NCBI RefSeq assembly: GCF_019969845.1
Contig: NZ_JAHXYR010000005.1
Coordinates: 62,001 to 126,000, forward strand
Length of the DNA: 64,000 nucleotides
Origin: Sphingobacterium sp. GVS05A
Lineage (GTDB): Bacteria; Bacteroidota; Bacteroidia; Sphingobacteriales; Sphingobacteriaceae
Direction of reading: 5' to 3'
Shown here: in pieces, positions 18,568-28,261 of the stretch
Layout of the letters: each line of letters starts with the position of its first letter
How positions within the stretch are numbered: the first letter of the stretch is position 1
Made by a program: the position numbers and the translations under genes
The notes under the pieces: generated by a model
The model's database searches: none
What the model saw: the letters and a program-made list of their open reading frames with translations, nothing else
Told to the model about the DNA's origin: nothing

Positions 18568-18673
18568 TTGTTTGATAGTATCAATTATTGGTCAATTATA
18601 TTATTCTTTATTACATTGAGGTTGGAATATAACCCTAGTCTTTAATAGTATCAGTAATACTTTAGCACTTTTT

Positions 18674-19720
18674 ATGAAAAAAATAGATAAAAGAATTAAA
18701 GACATGTATGAGGTTTTTCATAATCATCTTATCATATTTTATAGCTCTATTAGTTTACTATTTTTCTTTTTTGTTTTTTTGATATATTTCAGAGCTCATT
18801 GGGGATATCTAGGTACCACTGAGGACCATACTAAATCTTTATCACCCAAAGACGTGATTAAATACCCACTTTCGGAAAAATTTGCTGATTCTATTAAGGA
18901 TAGTGCGGAAATATTAAGTCAGAATGCCAATTTGATAATAGGAATAGTAACTGCTTTTGGAATAGTATTTACTTTGTTATTCCAACTAATAGAAAGTAAA
19001 AAGCAGAATTTCAGAACTAATTTTTTTGAATACCTTAAAATACATAGAGAGAATATACAGCAGATAGAAACACGTGGTAAAAGAGGTCATGATGCTTTCA
19101 TTGACATATTAAATGAGCTAAATTATGTTTATACCAATTTTCCTTCAAATACGAATTCATATCAAGCTTATAGACTTGAGTGGTCATATCTATTTGTTTT
19201 CTTTGGATTAGGTAGAACGTCAACTCCAATTGTGAGAGAGTATATTCAGAAAAAATATCCTAGTTTTAACAATGAAGTTGATCAGGTTATTAATTATTTA
19301 ACAGATTTAAAGTCAAAGTATACTGACCACAATTTTTCTAGTAAGATTAATGTTTTAGGATATACTTTTAGTGTTAGAGAGAGAAACTCTGAGCATAACT
19401 TAAAATGTATTTTAGATGGCCACCAATCTGATTTAGGCCATTATTATCGTCATTTGTATCAAACGATAACCTATATAGATGAATTTCCTACTCTTTATTT
19501 TTTTGAAAGATATAGTTATGCAAAAAATATTAGAGCACAATTTTCAAATCATTCAATTGCTCTTTTTATCATCAATGCATATTCTCCATTGGGAAATATT
19601 TGGATAAACGGGAAATTAATTGAAAAATATCATCTGATTAAAAATCTACCTGTTTCTCTACTTATCCCTTTTGGTAAAGATGTTAGAAAAGATTTTCCTA
19701 ATATAGAATTTGAGATGTAG
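18674..19720 (+). CDS. Putative AbiC-like phage abortive-infection protein (putAbiC, PF16872-like)
   Basis: A 348-residue protein with two membrane helices (residues about 18-40 and 88-106) and a cytoplasmic domain. The order F-F-E-Y-L-K-I-H-R-E-N, then G-H-D-A-F-I-D-I and later L-G-H-Y-Y-R-H-L-Y-Q-T and I-R-A-Q-F-S-N-H plus Y-S-P-L-G matches the putative phage abortive-infection family. The family is named for similarity to lactococcal AbiC; how it blocks phage is not established. Stands 107 bases after the exported coiled-coil gene, likely in its own unit. Very A+T-rich coding sequence suggests transfer. Confidence 0.75.
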   Translation: MKKIDKRIKDMYEVFHNHLIIFYSSISLLFFFFVFLIYFRAHWGYLGTTEDHTKSLSPKDVIKYPLSEKFADSIKDSAEILSQNANLIIGIVTAFGIVFTLLFQLIESKKQNFRTNFFEYLKIHRENIQQIETRGKRGHDAFIDILNELNYVYTNFPSNTNSYQAYRLEWSYLFVFFGLGRTSTPIVREYIQKKYPSFNNEVDQVINYLTDLKSKYTDHNFSSKINVLGYTFSVRERNSEHNLKCILDGHQSDLGHYYRHLYQTITYIDEFPTLYFFERYSYAKNIRAQFSNHSIALFIINAYSPLGNIWINGKLIEKYHLIKNLPVSLLIPFGKDVRKDFPNIEFEM

Positions 19721-19966
19721 ACGATTTTAATGTCTAATCTATGTGTGTTAGTATAATCTGAAATGATTATTTGGTTGAGTAATATTGCTAATAGCCGAAT
19801 TATTAAATTGCGTACGTATTAGATCAAAAATACGTTATTTTGAAATCCAACCAGTGTATAGCATCATCTTTTAAATGTTGAAATTTTACGGTTTTCCGTT
19901 AAAATATATAATCAAAAATTACTTATTTTGCGCTAGCGTTATTTTATGGAACTAACCTATTGAGGC

Positions 19967-21103
19967 ATGTATTTTTTGACTGAACAAGATCCTGACTATG
20001 TTATCAAGGGATCTAGAGATCCCCTTGGTTTCCAGGCGCTCTGGCAGCGTGTTGGACGAAAGCTTATTCCAGCGCTGTCAACAGTGTCTTCTAGTATTAT
20101 TGATTTTCAGCTGTTATCATTTGCAACTTATCTGAAAAACGAGCTAAGGATGGATGAACTTCGGTATAGAAAGTTCCTTCTTCGTTTCGAAAAGGTTATG
20201 GCTGTCGTTCGTTTTAAGCTGGACAGCTCAAAGAGCTTTAATGGCATCGACAAGATCCGAAAGCTTGTCAACAGCAATGCAGACCTCCTAATTATTGACG
20301 ATGACCCAATTTTAGTAAATCAACGAGCATATGGTATATGGGGCAAATATAATCGCCCATTTACCGACTCTCAGGTGGAAAATCATTCCTGTTTTAAGAA
20401 GATCCAGGAGGAAAAATTCATAAATAACCCAGAGCTCCAAAAATTGGTTTCAGATCTTTTGAAAGATGGAGAGATGCAGGTTAAAATAAAAGATTACCGC
20501 AGGTTTTATGACTTGATCACCATAACAACCAGCGAAGAGCGCAAATTATATCGGGAGCCCCTCCTTAGGGACAATGTGTCCAATTCTTTATTACAAGTAT
20601 TAGATGCGCATCCCGATTTATCCTACCACCAAGGCTTATATCCATTTATTTCTGCAGTAAAGGATAAAACGGATAGTCAACAGCTTGCACATGTACTTGA
20701 TGTTATCAAAAGAACTGAACAGATTCTTTGTCCTTTAAACCGCATATTTAGACATTTACAGACAAAGAGCATATGGGATAAAAAATCATTGGCCAGTGAG
20801 CAGCGTATCATCGATTTACAGAATCAAATAAGGATAGATATTGCCAATTTGGATACAGAGATCCAGTTGCTTTATGCAATCCTAAAATCACCTACACTTG
20901 ATATGGTCCGTAAGTTGGTCGAAAAAAATATAGAAATAACAGGTAGACGGAAAACATTAGGATGGATGGCGTGGGAAGGGGATACACTTCAAGTGAACCA
21001 TCAGGACGGAAGATTTGAAATTTATGATTTTGACCATGAAAGCAGCTATGATAATGGTTATTTTCTGAGTTCATACCAAAGTCTATATAATCAATTGAAA
21101 TAA
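19967..21103 (+). CDS. Unknown protein, first gene of a PLD/SNF2 three-gene operon
   Basis: A 378-residue soluble protein that I do not recognise. It is largely helical, with a coiled-coil-like stretch around residues 280-330 and a short C-terminal beta-rich part (residues 318-365: L-G-W-M-A-W-E-G-D-T-L-Q-V, then F-E-I-Y-D-F). No catalytic motif, membrane helix or signal peptide is visible. The next gene starts 3 bases after its stop and the third gene directly after that, so the three products probably act together. In such operons a first protein of this kind could recognise the target or adapt the nuclease to the helicase; this is inference. It starts 246 bases after the AbiC-like gene. 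Confidence 0.65.
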   Translation: MYFLTEQDPDYVIKGSRDPLGFQALWQRVGRKLIPALSTVSSSIIDFQLLSFATYLKNELRMDELRYRKFLLRFEKVMAVVRFKLDSSKSFNGIDKIRKLVNSNADLLIIDDDPILVNQRAYGIWGKYNRPFTDSQVENHSCFKKIQEEKFINNPELQKLVSDLLKDGEMQVKIKDYRRFYDLITITTSEERKLYREPLLRDNVSNSLLQVLDAHPDLSYHQGLYPFISAVKDKTDSQQLAHVLDVIKRTEQILCPLNRIFRHLQTKSIWDKKSLASEQRIIDLQNQIRIDIANLDTEIQLLYAILKSPTLDMVRKLVEKNIEITGRRKTLGWMAWEGDTLQVNHQDGRFEIYDFDHESSYDNGYFLSSYQSLYNQLK

Positions 21104-21106
21104 CGA

Positions 21107-23143
21107 ATGGAAAGCCATAAATTAAAAGATCAAATAGCAGACCATATCGCTGGATATCATGTTCAGGCCATACTCGTATATAGTTTTAACTTCGATCCTC
21201 AATTCTTTGAAAACTACGTGATGCCTATCTTCATAGACCAGGCAGAGTTTACCGATGTTGCCATATATAACAAAATCTTGTGGCGTCGGTATTTAAAAGA
21301 AGAAAGGATCCCCGATATTACCGTATATTGTGATTTTTATGCCAAAGACAGTAGCCAAGCGCCTGCATTAGGTTATGAAGTAAATTGTATACAGGTACCT
21401 GCGCAGGTTGGTAAAATCTGTAATTTTCACTCCAAAAATCTGTTTCTATTGCTCTCAAAGAAAGGAGAGCCAGCAATCTTTAAAAATCAAAAAGTAATAG
21501 TGTTAACAGGATCGGGCAACATCACACCTAGCGGTTGGTGCGACAATTTTGAAGTATTCGCTATTGACGAAATAATACCAGACAAAAGTAGGCCCAATCC
21601 GAAGACCAAAAATCAGTTGCGGACGATGATCTCAAGTATGAATAGATACAGTCTAAAGCAAGATTTAAGTGAAGCCGAACGGAAGATTGACCATTTTTTG
21701 AAATATGTAGATACACCATTTCCTGGCGATAATAAAGATTTAAGAAGAATATTTTATTATAGTAGCAATAATTCTTTTTCGAATTTTCTCCAAAATAATA
21801 TCCATAGTGAGGATATCAAAAAAATAGAAATTATTTCACCTTATTTCAGCCCCAACACTAATCTGTTACAAATATTACAAAAACAATATCATAATGCTGA
21901 TATTCACATCCTGGTGCCCAGACTGAGAAGCGATGAAGTGAGTATCAGCGAATCCAGCTTTAGAGAAATGCACCAAATGAATGTTTCTTGGTGTAATTGG
22001 TTTGATTATGATAAGGCAAAAGCAGTCCGAAATCAACATGCTAAAATTTACAGATTTCATGGACAGCAAAAGGTATACACAGTTGTAGGATCGGTTAATT
22101 TTACTGTTCCAGCCTGGGAAGCATTAGAAATTGGACATACTGGGATCATAGACCCAAAGAAAAATATTGGGAATGTCGAATCAGCAATAATGTATATTGA
22201 AAATCCAGCCAATACTAATACTTTATTGAGACCATTAAAGGAGAGCGAGCTCAATAATTTAAAATTTCAGCCTGTTCAAGATATTGAGGCCAACGATGGT
22301 AATGCGGGTGATCGTAATGCTCCCAATATTACTTTTTTGCTGAACTGGAAGGAGGGCGTTTTACTGTATGAAATCAAAGATAAGTGTAGAGGTCGAAAGA
22401 TCGTTTTTGAAGATATTCTCGATCAAAAAGAACTTATAAATGCTAAACAAAAGCACCTATTAAACAGAATAGATCTACAATTTCTGAGTACCAATAGCAT
22501 GATTCGTATCAAAGTCAGTCAAAACGGAGGCTGCCAGAGCTACGCGTATTATCCAATACAATTACATATTGAAAACAAACCGCTGGATCTCAGGATGTCA
22601 GCACTGCAGATTCTGGATTTTTGGAATTTTTTGGGAGATAGAGACAAACAACTCATAATGAGCGACCAGTTTTCTCAGCTTGTCACTGACAATTCGGGAA
22701 TTATCAACGAGGCGAAATCAACATATACATCAGTTTTAAATCATATTGCCACCTATTTCAATGCATTGATCAAGTTGGAGGAGTATTTGTTTAATCAGGT
22801 GAAAGATAGGAAGTTGTTTATACAGGAGATTAATTATTATTTGTTGTCTGAAAATATTGATACGGTCATGTACTGCCTGTCTGCGCTAGAAAGACAAGTA
22901 AAGGAAGGGGAGTTCAAGACATTGTATTGGATGTTTATGCAGATTGCTGCACATAATTTATATGGTCAAGCCGAAGAGCATCCGCTGCTGAAACAAGACT
23001 GCTATGAGGAAATGCGAGCGAATATCAAGCGCGAAAAGAAAGCAATTATAAAGAAATCCAAGGCTTTAGCCGCTGAAATTCCGGGGCTGGAAGAAGAGCA
23101 AAAGTTGAGATGGTTTGAAGGTCAGATTAAAGACAAAAAGTAA
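21107..23143 (+). CDS. Phospholipase D-like nuclease protein
   Basis: A 678-residue protein with two PLD-type active-site halves. The first is H108-x-K110 followed by T-G-S-G-N-I-T-P-S-G-W. The second is H311-x-K313 followed by V-G-S-V-N-F-T. Both lack the trailing aspartate, as in many nuclease members of the superfamily. PLD nucleases cut nucleic acid without metal ions. The C-terminal ~280 residues are beta-rich then helical and of unknown role, ending in a basic tail. The gene is tightly sandwiched between an unknown protein and a SNF2-like ATPase (gaps of 3 and 0 bases). Predicted to be the effector of an undescribed or little-described defence system; DISARM's DrmC is also a PLD protein, but the partners here differ. 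Confidence 0.8.
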   Translation: MESHKLKDQIADHIAGYHVQAILVYSFNFDPQFFENYVMPIFIDQAEFTDVAIYNKILWRRYLKEERIPDITVYCDFYAKDSSQAPALGYEVNCIQVPAQVGKICNFHSKNLFLLLSKKGEPAIFKNQKVIVLTGSGNITPSGWCDNFEVFAIDEIIPDKSRPNPKTKNQLRTMISSMNRYSLKQDLSEAERKIDHFLKYVDTPFPGDNKDLRRIFYYSSNNSFSNFLQNNIHSEDIKKIEIISPYFSPNTNLLQILQKQYHNADIHILVPRLRSDEVSISESSFREMHQMNVSWCNWFDYDKAKAVRNQHAKIYRFHGQQKVYTVVGSVNFTVPAWEALEIGHTGIIDPKKNIGNVESAIMYIENPANTNTLLRPLKESELNNLKFQPVQDIEANDGNAGDRNAPNITFLLNWKEGVLLYEIKDKCRGRKIVFEDILDQKELINAKQKHLLNRIDLQFLSTNSMIRIKVSQNGGCQSYAYYPIQLHIENKPLDLRMSALQILDFWNFLGDRDKQLIMSDQFSQLVTDNSGIINEAKSTYTSVLNHIATYFNALIKLEEYLFNQVKDRKLFIQEINYYLLSENIDTVMYCLSALERQVKEGEFKTLYWMFMQIAAHNLYGQAEEHPLLKQDCYEEMRANIKREKKAIIKKSKALAAEIPGLEEEQKLRWFEGQIKDKK

Positions 23144-26095
23144 ATGCCTAAACATATCGATGAAATACGCGCGGTAATTGATTTAAATCCTAATAACGCG
23201 ATAACCCAATTCATATGTGACCGCCAAATGCGGGTCATTCAGAGCGCCTTTAATTATCTGTCCAAATCAAACCAAAACAATATAATTTATATTGCTGATG
23301 AAGTAGGATTGGGTAAGACCTATATTGCTATGGGAATAATGGCCTTATTCCGGATTTTTGAACCCCGAGAATCTCATGTGGACATGGTGATTGTGCCCAA
23401 AGCTAATCTCCAGGATAAATGGTATAAAGAATTAGAGCTTTTTATGGCACTAAACTATCTGCCTCAATCAAAACGATCATCCGCCACCATAGAAACGGGA
23501 AGGTATTCTAATAAAATTCATACAAAGCTGGGGCAAATAGATGCTGAATATTCTTTTCATCTGTTGCGCATGAGTTCTTTCAGCAGCATATTGTCAAGTA
23601 GTAAAGAAGATTCTGAAGAAACTAGGTTATATCTAAAATCTCGTCTGCTGGATGATGTCTTTCAGCATGATTGCTACTGTCAAGATATTTTGGAGCAAGC
23701 TTGGAAAAAAGGCTATTTTCATAAAGAAAACAAAATTAAGTTAGGCAATCTGATCGCTTACCTTCTTAATTGCATGTCTATTCCAGTATCGTGTCTTGTC
23801 GTAGATGAAGCTCATTATTATAAAAAAGGAGCATCCATAGCGGACCCTTATTTATCGATTAGAAATCAGGTTACTTCCCGTTTTTTGGGAGCAGTAAAAG
23901 ATCCAGATCTATTATCAGATTTTCCGGCTTTGGAAGGGCGAGTCAAGTTTCCGTTGGCCCAAAAAGTAATCTGTCTTTCAGCGACTCCAAAAGATGTCTG
24001 GATAGGTGAGATCAGAAATCAGCTGGATTGTTTTCTCCCCAGTCATGTGCTCTCCCATAGTTACTTCGATGAGGAGATTTTAAATAAACTACCCCATTTT
24101 TTGATCCGTGGCAATATGGAGTATACCATTAATTCAGCATCCATATCACGTAATCAGAGTAGGGAAGAGCATCGAAAAGGCAATGTTAACAAATCTGAAG
24201 TTCCCGAAATTCTATGTATAGAGGATAATGTTGACGGCCTATTCTGGCAGTTATTACAATACAAATCGTTGAAACATCTCCAAGTTAAAAATGGTGTAGC
24301 ATTTGAGATCGGTATGCTTGCCGGTTTTGAAAGCTATTTGATAGATGTCAAAGGAAAAGGTAAGGAGGGGCAGAGCGATGTCGAGTATGATCTCCCCACC
24401 AATAGCCGTAAAAATAAAAGTGAAGATGAAGAAGTGATTCGGAATATTGTGGAATCTTATACCAAAACTTTTCCGGAAAAGCTGCCTCCCCATCCAAAAC
24501 AGAGCAAATTTGAAACAGAGCTCTTACAACAAATGGGCACTCATGAAAAATCGTTAACTTTTGTGCGCAGGATACATACAGTGGGTGATATGGAAAGGAG
24601 ATTACTTCATTCCTATGAGCGGGAAATTGTCATCAAACAGCAACTTAGTTTTAGCGGGAGATATAAGAAATTTGGGCAATCAAAAAAAGTGATCAACCTC
24701 ATAGCGCGTTGGAAAGAGAAGGGGATTGATCTACAATCCTTTTATGAAAAATTTATAGCTCGATATGCTTTTAAGAAAAAATGGCGGCAGCTTACCTCCG
24801 ATCATGGCAACTATGAAACCATCCTACAGTTAATAAAAAGATTTGCGTATAGCGAGTGGGAACTACAGCTGGGGCTGCTAAGAGAGATTGTCAACAAAGA
24901 ACAAGAGGAAGATCAGAAAGTTTATCAGGCGGTATGTGATCATATTGTCCGCGGGCTGCAGAATGTTAGTTCATCTCTTGAAAGGCAGATTTTAGATCGG
25001 ATGACAGCTTTATTTCCGGCTTATCTAAGCGACCTTCTAAATGAAGACGATGTTGAGAACACGCTCCAGTATAAGGAGGATACAGATCATTATTTTTTTA
25101 GTAAATACTTTTCAAAAGGCGAACCTGGATATTCCCTACGCCAGAAAATGTACCGCCAAAATTGGTTTGATTTGGATTTAGACGTATCCATCAACACATC
25201 TGGATTGGGCCATCTATCCCAACACAAACCAGAGAATAATACATCATTTCTTACCGATCTTTTACTACGGCATTGTAGCGGTGAGATGAGCCACTGGATT
25301 CAGGAACAGGAAGAAGAAAATCCAGATCCTGCTGATTTCTCAAAAGCAATCCAAACGTTAAATGCCATCTTGCGAAATATCATGCGTCATGGAACAGGAT
25401 TATTGGCCGTTTTTGTTGCAAATAGCCATGATCAAAATTTTGCAGATAATATGTTAGAGCTGCTGGTACACAAGGATGCACCCTTTCATTTTGTCTTAAC
25501 GGAAATCAAAACAATAATCAAGGATTTTAAGTTGCTATTAAATGTTAATTTTAGAAATAAGTCTGAACAGGAAATTAATGTCATGATGCGCTCATTAAGT
25601 CCTGTTATCGGTATCAGTGGTCAGAGTAGGCGTAACCGCAGTCTTGTCGCAGCTCAATTTCGCATGCCTGGATTTCCCTATGCACTGATTGCTACTGATA
25701 TTTTGAGAGAAGGAGAGGATCTACATACCTATTGTCAGAATATCTACCACTATGGAGTAGCGTGGAATCCAAGTGACATGGAGCAGCGTACAGGTCGGAT
25801 TGACCGTATCAATTCGATGAGCTTTCGTAAACTGAATACGAGCCAGGAGTTGAGCTTTCCCAATAAACTACATGTGTTTTACCCCTATTTAAGTCAATCT
25901 TTTGAGATCAATCAGGTTTCTAAATTGTTGACCAATATCAATCGGTTCACCGAAACTTTTAATACTATCGGTGAAAAACACAATTTTGACACCACAGCCA
26001 GTCTCGACGAGAAAATTACAGATAGCTCCCTGCCACCGCAAATAAAACATAAAATAGTTGCATTATATGATGTGGATAATTTTAAAACTGATTGA
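23144..26095 (+). CDS. SNF2-like superfamily 2 helicase/translocase
   Basis: A 983-residue ATPase beginning immediately after the PLD gene's stop. Walker A is G-L-G-K-T at 55-59 in A-D-E-V-G-L-G-K-T, Walker B is D-E-A-H at 221-224, motif III is S-A-T-P near 278, and the C-terminal helicase lobe shows A-T-D-I-L-R-E-G-E-D-L (about 847-857) and Q-R-T-G-R-I-D-R at 881-888. A large insertion (residues about 300-740) separates the two RecA lobes, which is unusual and may hold a DNA- or partner-binding module. It probably moves on DNA to feed or license the PLD nuclease. The operon ends here; 190 bases later comes repeat copy 3. Confidence 0.85.
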   Translation: MPKHIDEIRAVIDLNPNNAITQFICDRQMRVIQSAFNYLSKSNQNNIIYIADEVGLGKTYIAMGIMALFRIFEPRESHVDMVIVPKANLQDKWYKELELFMALNYLPQSKRSSATIETGRYSNKIHTKLGQIDAEYSFHLLRMSSFSSILSSSKEDSEETRLYLKSRLLDDVFQHDCYCQDILEQAWKKGYFHKENKIKLGNLIAYLLNCMSIPVSCLVVDEAHYYKKGASIADPYLSIRNQVTSRFLGAVKDPDLLSDFPALEGRVKFPLAQKVICLSATPKDVWIGEIRNQLDCFLPSHVLSHSYFDEEILNKLPHFLIRGNMEYTINSASISRNQSREEHRKGNVNKSEVPEILCIEDNVDGLFWQLLQYKSLKHLQVKNGVAFEIGMLAGFESYLIDVKGKGKEGQSDVEYDLPTNSRKNKSEDEEVIRNIVESYTKTFPEKLPPHPKQSKFETELLQQMGTHEKSLTFVRRIHTVGDMERRLLHSYEREIVIKQQLSFSGRYKKFGQSKKVINLIARWKEKGIDLQSFYEKFIARYAFKKKWRQLTSDHGNYETILQLIKRFAYSEWELQLGLLREIVNKEQEEDQKVYQAVCDHIVRGLQNVSSSLERQILDRMTALFPAYLSDLLNEDDVENTLQYKEDTDHYFFSKYFSKGEPGYSLRQKMYRQNWFDLDLDVSINTSGLGHLSQHKPENNTSFLTDLLLRHCSGEMSHWIQEQEEENPDPADFSKAIQTLNAILRNIMRHGTGLLAVFVANSHDQNFADNMLELLVHKDAPFHFVLTEIKTIIKDFKLLLNVNFRNKSEQEINVMMRSLSPVIGISGQSRRNRSLVAAQFRMPGFPYALIATDILREGEDLHTYCQNIYHYGVAWNPSDMEQRTGRIDRINSMSFRKLNTSQELSFPNKLHVFYPYLSQSFEINQVSKLLTNINRFTETFNTIGEKHNFDTTASLDEKITDSSLPPQIKHKIVALYDVDNFKTD

Positions 26096-26285
26096 ATTCA
26101 ATTGAAATATAACAATTTGGTATAACTAAGTAATGATGCAGGTGGGGGGAGAACGCGTTAGCCATTTCGATGCGGATACCCTTCACAGAATTTATAGGAT
26201 AGCGCTAATACTCCAGTTGTTATTAACACCGTTGCTTGCAATCTATAAAAATAAAAAAGTAACGATTTGAACAATATTTTCTATG

Positions 26286-26420
26286 AAATTAACAATAGCT
26301 ATTTCAGATAACGTGCTTATCTTTATATAAAGAAAAACTACATATAGTTTGCGGCTAAGTAAACCAGCTCATTAGCCAATTGCTTCCCTCCGCCGGTTAG
26401 AGGGAAGCTCTTTTTGTCTT
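26286..26420 (+). ncRNA. Three-copy RNA-like repeat, copy 3
   Basis: Nearly identical to copy 1 over the first ~20 bases. CTTATCTTTA is at 26316-26325. The middle holds a possible hairpin GGCTAA (26353-26358) with TTAGCC (26372-26377). The terminator stem is GCTTCCCTC (26382-26390) with GAGGGAAGC (26400-26408) followed by TCTTTTT. It is on the same strand as the other two copies and closes the 17.4-26.3 kb block of cargo genes. Confidence 0.6.
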
Positions 26421-26713
26421 TTTTGCAGAAGCAGTGTTCGTCATTAAGGCAATAGAATGAGACAGATAGAAAGAGAAACGAACTTATTTTGTTTTTATAA
26501 CGCTACTTTCTGGCTGTGGTATAATCGCTGTGCCACGATTCTACCACAACCTTCATTTATGCCGCGGCGGAAAGGGAGGGATTTGTATTTATTAGTGCCA
26601 AAAGTGCTGCACTCCAGATTACTGCATTCTTATTTGCCATTTACAAACGTTCTTGAACGTTAAACACACTAATCAAAGTTCTTTTTTATTTGTTACAATA
26701 ATCAAAAAGTTAT
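26421..26713. other. Gap between repeat copy 3 and the reverse transcriptase gene
   Basis: No convincing gene. A 68-codon frame at 26457-26663 has no protein-like pattern. The main feature is the strong hairpin at 26515-26548, listed separately. The last 60 bases are A+T-rich, as expected after the 3' end of the reverse transcriptase gene. Confidence 0.5.
26515..26548 (-). terminator. Long hairpin downstream of the reverse transcriptase gene
   Basis: TGTGGTATAATCG (26515-26527) pairs with CGATTCTACCACA (26536-26548), 12 of 13 pairs, loop of 8. It lies about 165 bases past the RT stop on the - strand. It may be a terminator or part of a 3' RNA; no long T-run follows on the - strand. Confidence 0.4.
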
Positions 26714-28261
26714 CTAAGACATTATCAGTTTGTTAAGCACAGTCCAGTGTCGCTTAACCTGCGTTCTAATTTTCGCCTCTTTAAATACACTATCAGCTTT
26801 ATATACATAAGACAAAAAGTTTCCCCAATTATAACGTTCAGTTGGAATAAATTTCTCAGGATTGGATTTATCTCGAATATAAAGTCTTGTTCGTTTTGCA
26901 CCCAAATGGCTATAACGCTTATACAATCTGTTTTTAAATAATTCTTGGGGCACACCATTGTATAATTTAGAAGCATAGTGTTTTCCTCTTCTCGTGCCCC
27001 GTTTCAGTTTCCTATAATAGCTAGAAAGACTAGCACTTTTTAATCGGACCGTACGGCCATCAAATTCAAATCCTAAATAGGTCAGCTTCTTATTATAGTT
27101 TATGTCTGCGGTAAACTCCTGCCCCAAAAAAATACCATCCGCTTCCCTTTGCAAATGAAAGGTTTGCGTCTTTTTTTCTTGGATTTCTAATTTGCGTTCT
27201 TTGATTGCATCATATACATTATTTCTAATATCAACGTAATCATCTCTGGAACACACAATAATAATATCATCGCAATAACGGCGATATAAACCATTAACAC
27301 CAATTAACGTCGAAATTGTTTCATCAAACGGTATCATATATATGTTCGATAATAAGGCACTTATCGGTGTACCTTGCGGGATACCAAAATTTCGAACAAT
27401 CTTTTCGCCCTTTTCGTTTAATTTAAACTCGCCATCATCATTAACTTGATAACGCTTACTTTTTATCAAATCTTTACTATTTTTAAAAAAATCCTGAGTT
27501 AAACAAAATGATACAGCATTTTGATTCCGTAAGTATTTTATCGCAGAGACACGTTTAGATCGACGCCCTAATGTTTTACCAACATTATCCTTTTTTTCTG
27601 TAATTATTTGATCTTGGTATCTAGTGAACAACTCAACTAGCTCTACATAATTAAAACGAGTTACACTTTTGTATATATTAAAATGAGCAGGGGCAAGTTT
27701 ACGAACGTTTAATAGTTTACACCATTCTTCGAGCAATAGCTTGTGGTTTAGATTATCAAAAAAACTCGATACATCAAATGTCATAACAACAAATTGATCA
27801 TGATCAAAATGGACAATATAATCAAATACTTCTTTCGCAAAATCAATGGTACATTTATTAGCTTGTGTAAGTCTCTTAGAAGAGTTAACGGGTATTTGAC
27901 GATAAGCTAATACAGTTTCTTGAAAAGAAGCTGTTGAAAGGAATCGTTCGTAGCGGTCATTTATCTCCTGTGTATAATAACTATATATGGCAGAATCCAA
28001 ATGACTTGCATAATATAACTCCCGCGGCTTAACACTGGCAACGCGTAATCCTTCATTTAGGACTATGCCCGTATTTTCACAATATTGTTTACGAAATCTC
28101 CGAACTTTTGAAGTTCTATGGATAAAAGGTAAGAAAGAGTGTGTAGACGTCTTGGTCTGAATATAGTTTAAGACCCAGGAGCGGTCCGACATTGTTAATG
28201 GAAAACCTATATGTGGGTATCGTTTCAATTTAAACCAATCTTTCTTCTTTTTCTCTTTCAT
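26714..28261 (-). CDS. Defence-type reverse transcriptase (DRT / unknown-group RT family)
   Basis: A 515-residue protein using the ATG at 28261; the frame runs 20 codons further to 28321 but those residues do not look like the family start W-F-K-L-K-R-Y-P-H-I-G. Motif A is F-D-V-S-S-F-F-D (about 160-167), motif B is I-P-Q-G-T-P (about 290) and the catalytic motif C is Y-C-D-D near residue 330, as in some defence-associated reverse transcriptases such as DRT2. There is no maturase/HNH domain and no group II intron around it, and no retron effector gene. The gene ends the long - strand defence operon but is preceded by a 345-base noncoding gap that could carry a template RNA. Subtype not resolved. 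Confidence 0.8.
   Translation of the reverse strand: MKEKKKKDWFKLKRYPHIGFPLTMSDRSWVLNYIQTKTSTHSFLPFIHRTSKVRRFRKQYCENTGIVLNEGLRVASVKPRELYYASHLDSAIYSYYTQEINDRYERFLSTASFQETVLAYRQIPVNSSKRLTQANKCTIDFAKEVFDYIVHFDHDQFVVMTFDVSSFFDNLNHKLLLEEWCKLLNVRKLAPAHFNIYKSVTRFNYVELVELFTRYQDQIITEKKDNVGKTLGRRSKRVSAIKYLRNQNAVSFCLTQDFFKNSKDLIKSKRYQVNDDGEFKLNEKGEKIVRNFGIPQGTPISALLSNIYMIPFDETISTLIGVNGLYRRYCDDIIIVCSRDDYVDIRNNVYDAIKERKLEIQEKKTQTFHLQREADGIFLGQEFTADINYNKKLTYLGFEFDGRTVRLKSASLSSYYRKLKRGTRRGKHYASKLYNGVPQELFKNRLYKRYSHLGAKRTRLYIRDKSNPEKFIPTERYNWGNFLSYVYKADSVFKEAKIRTQVKRHWTVLNKLIMS

Noticed and set aside
26457..26663. 68-codon open frame after repeat copy 3
   Set aside because: Composition is not protein-like, and it overlaps the hairpin at 26515-26548.
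26714..28261. Retron or group II intron reverse transcriptase
   Set aside because: No maturase or HNH domain, no intron ends and no retron-type effector gene beside it; a DRT-type defence RT fits better.
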